Source of the DNA: Benincasa hispida
Lineage: Eukaryota > Streptophyta > Magnoliopsida > Cucurbitales > Cucurbitaceae
Reading direction: 5' to 3'
Assembly (NCBI RefSeq): GCF_009727055.1
Contig: NC_052357.1
Location: forward strand, 15,171,021 to 15,235,020
Length of the DNA stretch: 64,000 nucleotides
A program made the translations under genes and the position numbers. Shown one piece after another: positions 32,179 to 45,300 of this stretch; within the stretch, counting starts at the first letter, position 1; every line of letters starts with the position of its first letter. Under the pieces are notes generated by a model. The model did not search any database. It saw only the letters and a list, made by a program, of their open reading frames with translations, and was not told the origin of the DNA.

Positions 32179-32484
32179 TTCTATATCTCTTTTCATTTTA
32201 ATCACAATTATATTTCATTCAATTTGTGCGTGGATTTTAAATTTGTTCTCTATGGTGGTAGATAATAATTTCATCGATCTTATATTTTGGTTAAATTGCA
32301 TCGATGAAATTGAAATCTAAGTACAAAATATAAGCTAAAGATAGAAATGATACGTTTCAGAAAAAGAAAGAAAGGAAGAAAGAAAAGAATGAAAATATAA
32401 TGGACAATTAATCCGTCTTTAATTATATTATATTATATATGTTTCATAATATGTTTTCGTATAGTTAATAATGTTTACTGTTTT

Positions 32485-32665
32485 AGTACCTCAAGTTGAT
32501 GAAGATGATGCAATAGCAAAGAGTGAAAAAAGGGGGAAAATGAAAGATCGCATAACCAACCTACATTCCTTCTTTCTTACTTGCGGGTATGAACATTTTG
32601 AACCCATAGCTACAATATTTAATGCTTTTTTAATTAATAATAACATCATTATTATTTCTTTTTAA
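32485..32665 (+). other. Possible 3' exon of the NLR gene
   Basis: A TTTTAG acceptor precedes 32485. Joining 32111 (one base of a codon) to 32486 keeps the frame and gives VPQVDEDDAIAKSEK, then RGKMKDRITNLHSF, ending at a TAA at 32663-32665. The donor would be CAG/GTCTTT. This is an inference from splice-site words and frame only; the tail has no domain I recognise. Confidence 0.3.
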
Positions 32666-33825
32666 GTTTAGTTTATATATTTTTATATATAAATGAAATT
32701 TGACAAAACAAACATACCTCAACTGATCACATATATAATGTGTTAGAGAATTATTAGATATGTTCATGAAATATGTTCGTGGATTTAAGTTATGGGAGTT
32801 TATATGTTTCTTATGTTTAATTTAAGTGAGAGTTATAGATCTAGAATCGGTCATGACAATCAATTCTATCACAATGTTTGGAACTGTAGATCAGCTTCTT
32901 CAAGTGGACTTCGTGTTGAAGGAAATGAATAACAAAATGTGTACTTTATTCAACCGTGTGGCAACTAACAACTTTGTTGTGGGAACTTTTCGACACGTGC
33001 AAGAAAATGAAGAAAAAAGAGATTAATGCATGTACTTCCACTCTATTCATCTTGCTTTTCTCCTCTCCTTTAGTAATTATTCTAATCATTCCTATTTTCT
33101 GTCTTTCTTCTTGTTTCTTTTAACACTAATTACTCTATTCTGCATGTTTAATTGTTATTTGTTGCCCGTTCTATATGAGTTTTTGTGTGTAGAAGACATA
33201 ATTTGCATAAATTTTTGTGGTTGTCAATAATTGGATGTGATACTAGGTGTCTTTGCTTCGTCCAACACACTCCAATACTTTGAGATGAGAGTAAAGTGGT
33301 ATTGAGTTGAACCCAATTAGAATACATACCATATTTTAAGAGTGGAATTCAATCTAAAGGAATCGATTCCTCAACAGAAGTGGTGTGGATGCACGTGCCA
33401 ATGAAATTCATTTTGCAAAGCTTGAAAAATAGAGAAAACACATAGAACATGCACAAGATAAACATTAATTCTACAACATGCTCTAGTAAACGAAGAAAAA
33501 AAAAACTTACTTCTTCCTCATTCTCTAGTAAACGAAGAAAAAAAAAAAGAATGAATTAATTTGGAGGAGTTAAAACTTCTCTCCATTAACTCATCAGATA
33601 ACTCCCATGAGAATTATTTTATTTAACTTATTTATTTAATTTATATTAAATCTAATTTAATATAGAATCAAATAAATAACAATGTTAATTAAGGGGTAGT
33701 TGCAAGACTGTCAAAAAATAATAGTAAAATTAGGCCCACAATTTGCATTTATAAATATTACAAGAAATGACAAAATAATAAGCCCAACCCAATTGAAATA
33801 GTCGGATGACCAAAATACTCTCGCA
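32666..33825. other. NLR downstream flank, no recognised gene
   Basis: AT-rich. A 67-codon frame at 32826-33026 (MRVIDLESVMTINSITMFG) and one at 33030-33230 have no features I recognise. A roughly 40 bp tandem duplication (CTCTAGTAAACGAAGAAAA) sits at about 33481-33555. I see no LTR or promoter. Confidence 0.4.
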
Positions 33826-34205
33826 ATTAAAACTGTCTGATTGCATTTGATTGTCGTTTGATTGTCATCTGATTACCATCCGTTACTATCTGATTGTTGT
33901 CTGGTTTTTGTTTGATTGTTATTTCATATTGATCGTTATCTAATTACTATCTTACACTGATTTTTAATGATATTGATTTACTATTTGATTGTTGTTGAAT
34001 TAATATTTGATATTGATTGTTATCCAATTGCCAATAATACTGGTTGCTATATAATTATTGTCTAATTACAATCTTATATTAGTTGCCAAGGATATCGATT
34101 GTTGATTAATTATTATTTGATTGTTGTCTGATTACTATTTGATGATGATTATTAATGATACTGATTGCTATCTGATTACTATTTGATACTTATTGTTATT
34201 TTATA
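33826..34205 (+). repeat. Degenerate minisatellite of TGATTGTTATC / TGATTACTATT words
   Basis: About thirty variants of a 10-11 base word of the form TGATTRYTATY follow each other with irregular spacing (for example TGATTGTCATC, TGATTACCATC, TGATTGTTGTC). Stops occur in every frame. It lies between the NLR flank and a copia LTR. Confidence 0.65.
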
Positions 34206-34436
34206 CTTATGGGGAATATTACTAGCAATCTCTTATATATGTTTTTTTTCTTGTTTATATTAAAAAAATGATATAGACACATCATTGATACACTACAATA
34301 ATTTTGCAAATTTTCAATCGCTTGTTTCAAGCATTTCCTACAATTGAAATTTGAAAAATTCAAACTACATTGTCTTAACGTGTAAATCACTTCGCCTCTG
34401 ATTGTCAATGATATCAATTGCTATCTGACACTATAT

Positions 34437-36283
34437 TGTTGGAGTTAGCATGCAATTAGCAAAAACAAACAGAATCATTAAGCACTCTAACTACATTAAT
34501 TTGAGTGAACAAGCATGCAAACACATTAGGGTTTCAGAAAAATAAAATATTTCTGAAGAACTCTTCAAATCAGCAACTCCTTGCTCGAAATACTCCCTCC
34601 AATACTTGAAGACTATCATTTGATTTTCTTTACTATCTTCTAAGATCTTAGATTGGGTGATGAAACCCAAAATAAGGCTGAATCATCAAGGAAATTCGGA
34701 GGAAAATTCAGCTTTTGTGTCAAAATTGGAGAAAGAACAATTTCTTCTCTCAATTCCCATTGCATGTCCATTTCTCAGCATAAGATAAATTTATTTTAAG
34801 CTCCTTTAACATGCAATTTGATTGCCTAAGAATTTGACACAAATCTCACTTAATGTGAATGAGAAAAATGAGTGTTTAAAGTGGGAAAATCCACTTATTG
34901 GATTTTTCATTTCTCAAAAATAAAATTGAATCTAAATTCAGTTTTAAATTGAATAAAAAATTCAATTAAATTGAAAATCGTAATTTCAATAATAAAATGA
35001 AAAATAAATTTTATATAATACAAGAATTAATATTATACAAAGTTAATTCTATAACTAATTTTGTATCAAATTAATTTTTAATAGTTAATTAAATAATTTA
35101 ATACCAAATATTAAATTATTTAAACACCAATTTTTCAACATGAATCCATATTCATGTATTAAATATTTAAATCATATTTAAATATTTTTTAGTTCTCTAT
35201 TTTCATTTAATTCGATAATTAAACATATGATTATAGCATATATAATTAATAATTCCCTTAATTCGAATTTTAACGTTTCAATTTTCCTCATCACACTATT
35301 CTAAGGTTTAGTTCGTTTGTGAGCTAGTAGGGGAACCTAATGGACCTACAGATCATGAGCTCCAATGATTTGAGATTAACTACCAGTCACTCCACTAAAG
35401 CCCAATAGCTTCACTCTCCTCATTGTAGATATATTCTTGTCTTTATATATCTCTGCCCATCTTATTTAACCATGATCAGTAAGTCGATCATTCACGGGTT
35501 TTTCGTATTCACAGCTGGGTCAAAATTTCATTTTACCTCTTTAATACATCTTGCTCCTTAAGTCTCCACTGATCCATTAATGAATAATTGGTTTACCATC
35601 CTACCAATAAACCGAGTCTCTCTAGTTATAGAGAGGGTGGGGCCTCTTGTCAAGACTAAGAGTCAGTACTTAAAGGAAAAATCTATCTACTAACCCTATA
35701 GTCGAGTAGGAGTGTATTCCATCTTGCAGGACTATGTCCCCAGCTATCTACCTAGTCTTACCCCTAAAATGGAAGGCTTATTGAGTGACGATATTGAGCC
35801 CCTTTCACCATTGCAGATTAAAGAATAATTCCTAATAGATAGGAGTTCATTGTTAGCTCATGATTGAGATCGAGTTACCTTAGGTAACAGTAAACGACGT
35901 TTGAACAAATCGAGTTATCTTTTGCGTAGGTTGCCTCCGCTCGCATGTCTCCACATGTGATTTCGAAATCACATCATTTGTATCAAATATACAAAGCGAG
36001 TCGCATCCATAGTGTCCTTAAGATAAGGTACCCAACCCGTTCCTTATAGTTATAGACCATTTTTGCTATATACTCAAACCTGATCCTCTTTTATATCTCC
36101 ACATAATGTTCAAGTATTCATGCTATAGCCAGGGGTTCGTTAGTTTATTGGGTTTATACTATATACAAGTGCAACTTACATATTCAATAACAATTTTATT
36201 GAATAAACCTTTACAACATCTTTATTTCATTTAAACATGTTTAAAGATTACAAACTGTGAGGTTTAGGACATACAACCTAACA
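34437..36283 (-). repeat. Copia 3' LTR (1.85 kb)
   Basis: On the minus strand it starts TGTTAGGTTGTATGTCC at 36283 and ends ACTCCAACA at 34437. Just before its start is the purine-rich AAAGTGGGAGTT (36295-36284), a copia polypurine tract, so it is a 3' LTR. It belongs to the same family as the LTRs at 37531-39360, 53892-55757 and 55758-56491. Confidence 0.8.
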
Positions 36284-37350
36284 AACTCCCACTTTGACTA
36301 ACACTCTAGAAGATTTATATATACCAATATGTATAAGGTTGAGTATGATCGCATAAATACAATAAACTAGGGCGTGTAAATACCCAACAATTCTTCCCCT
36401 TGCCCTAGATTTATATAACCTGTTGTCCTAGTCCCAACTAGGTGACCTTCAAACTCTTTAGTCATGAGAGTCTTAGTAAACTGATCAGCTTGAAAGTCTA
36501 GTGAGACTACATGCATGACAATCACGTCTCCTCGATGTACTATCTTTATGCACATATCACTTTTAAGTTATTTTCAGTTTGCAACTGTTCTTTTATTATC
36601 ACAATCAAGGGTGATAGAAAGATGCATATTTGGAACTCTTTCCAAATTGTTTAAGAACTTCTTAAGCCATTTTCTTTCTAACGCTGCTTCACATGAGACT
36701 ACAAGCTCTATTTCCACAGTAAGTGTTAGAACCAACTTTTCTTTATACTTCATATTCTATAGCTCCTCTATTTAGAGTCAATACTGATCCCATAGTAGAA
36801 TTCCTAAAATTCTATAACTCCTTCATTATCAGTGTATCCAGTAAGGATCATATCCTTAGTACTATACACAAGGCTATAGTCCCTCGTTCTTCAAAAGATA
36901 CTTGAGGATATTCTTAACCAATAATCATATCCACTATTAGATTGTAACCTGCCGACTATTCCAACTGCATAGCCTATGTTTGGGCGTGTATAGAACATGG
37001 CATACAATAAACTCCCAACTACTGATGCATATGGAATTCATTTCATAACCTCAACCACTTGAGGTATCTAAGGACCATGTTCCTTATACAGATGAATTTC
37101 ATGTCTGAAAGGTAATTGATCTCTTTTTGAACTTTGTACCTTATATTTAGACAACATTTTGTTTATATAAGATGCCAGAGATTATGTTAATATTCTGTTC
37201 TTGTGATTCCAAACAATCTAGATTCCAAAAAATGTGCATCTCTCAAATCTATATTTGAAAATGTGATGCTAGTCATCTCCTAACCTCAACCAAAAAACCT
37301 ACCTCATTCCTAATTAGTAGAAAATAATCAACATCATATACGAAGAAAAA
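36284..37350 (-). pseudogene. Copia RT/RNase H 3' part (degenerate, minus strand)
   Basis: 36555-36367 reads IVHRGDVIVMHVVSLDFQ, then ADQFTKTLMTKEFEGHL, the RNase H C-terminus of copia pol (compare IVHRGDMVTTKIASEDN at 53.6 kb). Farther up, near 36880-36830, TRDYSLVYSTKDMILTGYTD is readable. Near 37345-37310 FVYDVDYFLLI appears to be the decayed YVDD box region. The rest of the element is missing beyond about 37350. Confidence 0.7.
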
Positions 37351-37410
37351 CTACAGTCTTGTTGACAAATTTCTTGTAAACAGAAAAATTTGTCAAGATT
37401 TGACTGTAGT
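37350..37410. other. Imperfect hairpin (inverted repeat) in copia relic
   Basis: Left arm ACTACAGTC...TTGACAAATTT (37350-37372), right arm AAATTTGTCAA...GACTGTAGT (37385-37410), loop about 12-14 bases. Perfect blocks of 9 and 11 pairs are separated by a small bulge. No function is evident. Confidence 0.6.
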
Positions 37411-37530
37411 GACAAATCTTATTGTTCGAGTTAAAAATGATGTCTAGTTCAACTTAACCCAAAACAAATAGAATTAGTAAAACACGCACAACTACTAATA
37501 CTAAAACTTAATAATAGTGGAAGCAGGAGG

Positions 37531-39360
37531 TGTTTGGTTGTATATCCTAAAACTCGCAATTTTTAATGTTAAACATATTCTATTATCAATGAAGATGTCA
37601 TTGACGTTTATTCGATAAAAATATTATTGAATATGTAAATTTCACTCGTAAAATCTAAATCCAATAAACTAAAGATCCATGACTATTATATGAATGCATG
37701 AACTTTATGTGGAGAGATAAGAGTGGATTAAGTTTAGTAAATAGCCAAAACGATCTATATTATATGAATAAGATTGGGTACCTTATTCTGGTAACATTAT
37801 TGGATGCAGCCCGCTTTGTAGTTGTTACAATTTGTTGTAAAGTGCTACAACGGAGTGATCCTGATTCGTTCATGTATTGACACGAGGAGCGGGGGCATCC
37901 TATGCAATGGGTTTGCATAAGATCGGACCAAGAACTAAGTTACTCTTACTTTATAATGCTGGTTACTGTTTAAGACTACTATTTCAATTCGATGACCTAG
38001 GTAACTTGACCTTAATTTTTAGCTAACTATGAACTCCTGTTTATCCAAGATTATCCTTAGATTTGTATGGGTGAAGATTGGCTCAATAGCACTGACTCAA
38101 TAAGCCTCTCATTTTAAGGGTAAGACCGGGTAGATAGCTAGGGATATAGGGTTCAAAACAAAATTCATCCCTATCCGTTTTTAGGGATAGTAGAGAGGTT
38201 GTTCCCTTAAATGTTGACCCTGATCCTTGAACAAGGGTCCCACCCTCTCATTGGCCCGGGAGGAACTCGGTTTAGTGATTAGATCACAAACCAATTGATC
38301 ATTAGAGGATCAGTGGGAGCAAGATGTAATCTTAGAGGTAAAATAGTTTTTTACCCAATCATTATTGCAAACAACCTGTTAAGGGTTGACTTACGTGTCA
38401 TGGTTATATCAAATGGATACATAATATATCTACAGTGAGGGAAGTGCAACTATAGGCTATAGTGGACAGTCCTGTTAGTTAACGAATATTGATTAAGTAG
38501 GTTAAAGAGTTTGACTGGTTAGTCTCGGATCGTTGCAGCCCATGATCTGTAGGTCCTTCGGGTCTCCTTGCTTGCTCAATACGGACAAAATTGAAGAACT
38601 AGGTTAAGTGAGAATTTGAAATGTTCAAATTTGGGCTTAAGGAAAAATTGTATTTTATATGAGATATAATTTACAATTAAATAATTAGTTAATTTATTAA
38701 TTATTTTTTAAGAGTATTCTTGAACATTAGCATGAAAGTGTCTTTAAACTTGATTAATGTGATTAATCAAAGTTAGATGTCAAAATTAATTTAATATGCG
38801 ATATTAAATTTATTTTAAAATAATTTATAAATTATGAAAATGTTTTTTCATAAAAGTTTGGTTTATTTATATTAAAATTAGTTAGTGGAAAGATCCAGTT
38901 GTTGGATTTTCCCACTAACTAAGTGGACTTTGAAGTGGCAGTTCCAAAGCTTGACATCTAAAGATTACATGCTAGTGGATTTTAATGTGAAAGACATGCA
39001 AAATAGGATTTCATATGAAATTTGTGTTTAAATATTTTAGTTTTTCAAATGTAAAAAGACTAATGCTTCTTTGACTTTTACTTTTACTCTTCCACCAAAA
39101 TATCTTTACTCTCCACTTTACTAGAGTGAAATTCCCTTGTATTCACTAATAAAATGGTCCTATCACCGTGTTTTTAAACCCAAGAATAGCGAGGATTTAC
39201 CGTCAGTGGTTTCGATCAAGCTCGGGAGAGGAAGATTATGGTGGATTCTACAAAGGTTGTAATTTATAACCCTTTATGCATGCTTATTCTTGTTTTTTAT
39301 GTAATAGAATGTCATCAATCCTTCACTTTCACTTTTGCATGCTTTCTTTATGTTCCAACA
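37531..39360 (+). repeat. Solo copia LTR (1.83 kb)
   Basis: Starts TGTTTGGTTGTATATCC and ends TATGTTCCAACA. The flanks GGAGG (37526-37530) and TGAGG (39361-39365) match at 4 of 5 bases, consistent with a 5 bp target duplication. No PBS or polypurine tract abuts it. It is the same family as the LTR at 34437-36283 but in opposite orientation. Confidence 0.75.
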
Positions 39361-39419
39361 TGAGGTTCATCCACAGAGAACCTTTATTAATTGACAAAGT
39401 TGTGTTTTGAAATCCAAAT

Positions 39420-40581
39420 TGAGGGGAGAGGGGTGTTGGGGATGATGCCCTAAACTCTCGTTTCCTATAGTTTGTAAACACGATTTTAAATAAAAGTTTG
39501 TGATATATAATATATGATATTTTCTTCACTTATTGTCTTTGAATATTGGATGTTTTATTTGCTTTATCACAAACCAATAAACTAAAATCCCTGGTTGTCA
39601 TTATGTAACTTAAGTATGTATGTGGGGACATACAAGTGGATCATGTCTTAAGTAATAACCAAAATGGTCTGTAGTATATGGATATAGAAGGAAAAGTTTA
39701 TCCTGGTAACATTACGGATGGGGCCCACTTCGTAGAATAGTTACAAGTGTTGTGACTTGCTACAGATGGTCTAATCCTTATCATTTATGTGAGGACATGC
39801 GAGCGGGGGCGTCCTATACAAAGAATTTGTGTGTTAACGTCTCGTTATATAACATCGATTATGACAGAAACTTCACTTCACTAGGATGACCATAGGTAAC
39901 ATGACCTCAATCCTGAATGAGTTGGGAACTCCTACCTTTTAAGGTGATCCTTTGATTTGCATGAGTGTGAGTGGCAAGGTCGCCGACTCAAACCTACTAC
40001 TTTGAGGATTCGTCTGATTTGGGAGTTGGGAACTCAGTTACACAAGATTGAATTCACTCCTTCCCCGAAGCAGAGGTAAGTAGATAGATTGCTCCCTTAA
40101 GAGCTGATCACGTGGCTTGAATATGTGGCTCCACACACCTTCTCATGGCCCGAGAGGTGTCCAACATAGTAGGACTATGTTGTATTATTCATTAGAGGGA
40201 TCAGTATTACTTAAGAAGTTAGATGTAACTACAGGGGCAAAACGATAAATTGGTCCAGTTGTACGTACGAGCATCTGTGAAGGGTTATTTAAATGTTGAT
40301 TGGTTATATCCGATAGACACAGAAATATATTTGTGGTAAGAAGAGTTCAGCTGTCAGTCTGTAGTGGAATGCTTGATAGTTAACAGATGGTGGATCTCGT
40401 GGCTAAAGAGTTTAGTCAGCTATTCAAGTACCGTTGGAGCTTCGAGCCATAGATCCATAAGGTCCCCTTGGTAGCTCAATGGATTCTTGGTAGCTCAATG
40501 GATTCAAGTTGAGAATCAGCTTTTGGGTCAATTGAAATGTTCGAATTGACAAGAGGGTGTTCGATTAGATATGATATGATT
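39420..40581 (+). repeat. Copia 3' LTR with polypurine tract, left arm of an LTR palindrome
   Basis: The polypurine tract GAGGGGAGAGGGG (39421-39433) directly precedes the LTR start TGTTGGGGATGATGCC at 39434. The LTR runs to about 40581 (TATGATATGATTG), where it is joined through a short spacer to an inverted copy. It is the best reference for the fragments at 9928-10309 and 13083-14560. Confidence 0.75.
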
Positions 40582-40670
40582 GAACTGAAAGTTAATGAAA
40601 TTTATGTTATTTTGTTATGATTTTTTCATCTCTTTTCACCTCTTTTACCTTGATGTATCTCATACACCAT

Positions 40671-41759
40671 ACCAATCATATCATATATAGTCGAACTACC
40701 TCTTGTCAATTTGAACATTTCAAATTAACACCAAGAACTGATCCTCATCTTTAATCCATTGAGCTACCAAGTGGTCCTTATGGACCTATAGCTCGAAGCT
40801 CTAACGGTACATGAATAGCTGACTAAACTCTTTAGTCATGGGATGCACCATCCATTAACTGCCAGACACTCCACTAAAGACCGACAGCTGAACTCTCCTT
40901 ACTACCAATATATTATGTGTCCATCTTAACCAATCAACTATGCGACAACCCTTCACAGATCGCTCGTAAGTACAGCTCAGCCAATAACCATTATGCCCCT
41001 GTAGTTACATCTAACTCCTTAAGTAGCACTGAATACTCTAATGAACATAAGCCATAGTCCTACTATGACTGAATCCTCTCTTCCAAAGAGAAGCTGTGGC
41101 CACAATATTCAAGCTCTGGAATCAGCCCTTAAGGGAGCAATGTCTCTACTTACCCCTGCTTCGGGGAAGGAGTGAATTCCATCTTGTGTATTGAGTTTCC
41201 ATCTCCTAAATCTGACAAGTTCACAAAAAGGTAGGCATTTTGTGTTGACAATCTAGCCAGACTCACCCATACTAATCAAAGAACCACCCATATTTGTAAT
41301 TATTCATTGAGGTCGTGTCACTTATGGTCGTTTAGGTGAGATGTAAGTCTCCGGTATTAACGACGTTATATATAGAGTCTAGTCATCTCGTGGTCCAATC
41401 TTATACAAATTCTTTGTATAGGACACCTCCGCTCGCATGTCTCCATATGAATTATCAGGATCCAACATCTGTAGTAGTTTACAACACTTGCAAACCTCTA
41501 TAAAGCAGGCTGTATCCATAGTGTTACCAGGATCAGGTATCCCACCTTAATCCTTATATTACAAACCTATTTAGGTTATCACTTAAGGCATGATCCACTT
41601 GTATATCACATATACATGCTTAAGTTTACATAAGATAACCATGGAAGTTTGTTTTGGATATGAGTAAATGCCTTAATAAATTGACAGTTATTTTATTCAT
41701 AAAACAATGTGTATCATTACAAACAACGAGACTCCAGGAGAATTAGGACAATCCCAACA
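40671..41759 (-). repeat. Copia LTR, inverted right arm of an LTR palindrome
   Basis: On the minus strand it starts TGTTGGGATTGTCC at 41759 and continues through the same landmarks as 39434-40581 in reverse order (for example CTCGAAGCT(C), CCTTAAGGGAGCAA, CTCGCATGTCTCC). It stops near 40671, at the word CAATCATATCATA that mirrors the end of the other arm. No polypurine tract precedes its start. Confidence 0.75.
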
Positions 41760-42119
41760 TTTGGAGAGATTAAATTATTTAAATATTGATTTAAATATTA
41801 ATTTACATGAATAAGATTCATGAATCAAATAAGTGTTTAACTGTTTTAATTTAATATTTGGTGTGATGGGTGTTTTTCATGAGTTATATGAAAATAGTGC
41901 ACTGATATGGTTTTATGAGCTTTGGCATTTTATTTCTCTTTCATTTTTTGATTAAATTTGTAATTGACTCTTGATTGATGAGCTTATATATGTTCTTAAG
42001 AGTCTGTAATTTATTTGGAGTATTAAAGTTGAAATTAAGATGTAATTGAAGAAACAAGTGAAGAAGGCCGAGTTGCAGATTCCAATTGTTCAGCCTCTGC
42101 TTAAATCTCGTCGTTGAAG
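41760..42119. other. AT-rich stretch, nothing recognised
   Basis: No LTR ends and no coding frame are visible. By order (LTR-like, AT-rich, then ACGATCG motifs) it parallels about 13600-13970, so it may be more LTR sequence. Confidence 0.3.
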
Positions 42120-42321
42120 TGTTGCGCGCTAGACAATCATGTAGCTACGGATGCCGAATGATGTGAAGAAGCAATAGACGATAACACTACACGATCGGTA
42201 TAAACGCTAGGCGTTCATGTAACTTTGTGCCGGCGCTGAACAATGTGAAGAGGTGCTAGACGATAGCACTACACGATCGATATAAACGCTAGGCGATCAT
42301 GTAGCTTTGTGCGGTGCAGGA
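42120..42321 (+). repeat. ACGATCG-type tandem repeat, two units of about 80 bp
   Basis: Two units starting near 42160 and 42245 share ATGTGAAGA, (C/A)TAGACGATA(A/G)CACTACACGATCG, TATAAACGCTAGGCG and TCATGTA(A/G)CTTTGTGC. A third, diverged unit continues at 46425 (ATGTGAAGAGGCACTAGATGATG), on the far side of the solo Athila LTR that splits the array. Confidence 0.7.
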
Positions 42322-45300
42322 TGATAACGGGCAGAAATGCACAATATTACAGTGCAAAGTTATAAAACAATGAAAGATTGTGATGGTAAAAATATATAAA
42401 ATTGCATCTAAAAGCTTTAAGTTTATAACATTGCGATTGCATGCATCCATCGCATTAAAAATAGAAAACTTATGTATTTTGTGTAGAAAATGCGTTGGCA
42501 CAAGGCGGAATTGCAATCCAAATAAATGAACGTCTGAGCGCATTAAGAGATTACGACCGCAAGGCTATGCGATCATTTGCATTCGCGAAAATATGCTCAA
42601 GAAGGTGGCCGCATAGAGCCGGAGCATCAAGGTGAAAGCTTAATAAATACGATGGGACAGAAAGCTGATGACGGTCGATTCTGAATTAAGTTGACAAGCC
42701 GTTAACGACATACTTTAGCAAGTACACTCAACTTTTCGGTGACAAATACTTAGTGAATCAGACAGAGAATTAGTGACATCCCATCAGTGCAATCATTCGA
42801 GAGAAAAGGTTCTTCACCCTGAAGCTCTATAAATAGCGAAGGTCACCTTCGTTGAAGGAGTTCACTCAGTTCGAAGAGCTCACCATATAGACGATAGTTA
42901 GCCTTGTTCATAGTTTTCTTTTACTAAGAAGGCGGAAGCGAGTGAAGAGAGAATACACCGAGAGATCGTCCTGGTTAACTCGGAAGAGTGCCAGGAAGCG
43001 TCGAAAACAAAGAGAGGGCCAACTCTTGTAGAAGCAAGAAAATCTTTTGGACAGAATAGAGATAACTCAATGTAAAAGCCTTGGGAAGCAAGATATTGCT
43101 ACTAGGCTCTCTATCCTTTTTTTCCATTGTCGCTTTATATTTTGAACTTATTTATAAAATGGAAATTGCATCTAAAACTATCGAATGGGTTGAGAAGCAC
43201 TCAGCTAGCATAACCTGAGATCTTCATTCTATGCGAACATCTTGTATTATGTATGCATCATTCGTCCATTAGAGATACTCGGGAGGGTAGTCTAAGGATA
43301 GAATGTAGGCTTGAAAAAGTCTGATTAGAATCTAGGCTCCGGTGTCACACCTCGCCCTAGACCACCCTCCGAGCCTAGAAGAGGTATACGACTGCAGCAG
43401 TTATCAACCCTTTGGCTGACACTTACTGCCTAATAGCTCTTGCGAAAATAACTCTAATACCAAGATATAACTCATATACAGTGGAATGCCTTTTTAGGCC
43501 CATCTTATATTATACAACAATGTAACATTTATACAAACCAAAAACATGACAATAAAGTTACAACAATAACTATAAAACTCTTCGGAAGTTTAACTGTGGC
43601 ATGTGGCAGACCTTGACCTTAGCAGCACCCTAGAACTCCTCAATTGTCTGCTACCTGGGGGGGGGTTATAAGAAAATATTTTGAAGAGTGTGAGCTACTA
43701 AGCCAAGTGAGTGGTTCTTTTAAGACAGAAATCACTCTGCAAAACATCATTTTTTGGAAATCAACCACATAATCACAAATCCAGTATAATTTATGCATGA
43801 TCATGTGTATATTTATTCAATTATCATCCTCCAGTTCCATGCTATATGTGGCATGCTCATATCATGGATACATTAACAATCATCACAACCACCTATGGAA
43901 ACCTCTTATAACCCACTTCCTATCAATGTGCACACCGACTATTTCTTTATCCTGCTAGTCATGCTTAGGTACTTGACTATATTTCCCGTCGGTCGTCACG
44001 ACTATTATTTCCCGCCGACCAAGGCCGACTATATTTTAACGCCAAGCACCTTTTGTTAAGCATTCTAACTATGTAATCAAGGTATAATCTCAGTTTTCAT
44101 AGCAATTCTACAAACAATATCATGGCAATCATCATATCATCATAAACATGTATTTTGCATTTACATATGCATTTATTCACATATCAAATCATAAAGCTAC
44201 GTAAACCCTCACCTTGATTGCTTAGGAGCTTTTCTAGTAGCTACCTTTTCACCCCATAAAATCTTAGCTCATAACTCCTCGTGGTTTGTCCGGAATCATC
44301 AAAATATCAAGACTGGCCCAGCTTACCCAATAGCTCGACCCGTCTATCTTTTCCTCATTCTCCAGCCCAATTCCTTAGAGCTTCTTCTCCGACAGACCCA
44401 CCATGAAAACTAGACTCTTTTAGCTTTTAGATGGATTTGGAATCACATCAAATGCACGAGTATTCTAGGAGAACTCCTCGTTCCAACTTGATGCTGCTTT
44501 CCAGACTCTACTGTCCAATGCGTCCTCTTTGAACTTCTATGTCCAAATGCATGGATTTTGCTCCAACGCAAGGTTTCCTCAACTTTCCCACTCTTCTTAA
44601 ATGTATTTTGAGTTGTGATCTAAAAATGAAGTCTTTTGGCCCTATTTATAGGTGCCCAAACCTTCTCCAAAGTCGACACCACCTACTTGGCTGCATGGCC
44701 AAGTGTTGCTCCCATACACTACCAACGCAATCTTGCATCAACACAACCTAATGTGTCTTCTTCTCCTTTCACCAACGCATAGCCCTTGACTTTGTATGTC
44801 TTCTTATGCTGCCGCCTCTTTTACTTAAGGCTTAAGGCTTCCTCCTAAGAAGACACATGTCCGGATGACATCCTCCATGAGTTCATCCTTCATATGCGTC
44901 CACAAAGTCTTCCAATGCATCAACACAACTTCTTCCAATGCATTGGTCCCTTCCAACGCATCAACACAAAATACTTCCTTCTCCTAAATGTCTCAGGAAT
45001 ATTACCCTAAAATATGAGCTCAGAACTCCTCGTGGTTTGGCCGGAATCACAGAATCTTCACGACTGGCCCGAACTGATCCGACAGCCTGACCCTTCTGTC
45101 GTCTTCTCAGTTTCCAGTCTGATCCCTTTGCGTTTTTCTTCCATATAACTAGACTTTTAGAGCTTTCAAGTGGCTTTGGAATCACTCCAAACGCGAGTAG
45201 ATTGGGAGATCTCCTCGTCTCAAGTTGATGTGTCCTCTTCAGACCTTATTGTCCAATGCGTCCACTATGACTAATGCATGGATTTGGCTCCAACGCATGG

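Noticed and set aside
37698..37880. 60-codon frame at the start of the solo copia LTR
   Set aside because: Lies wholly in LTR sequence that recurs in other LTR copies without being open there.
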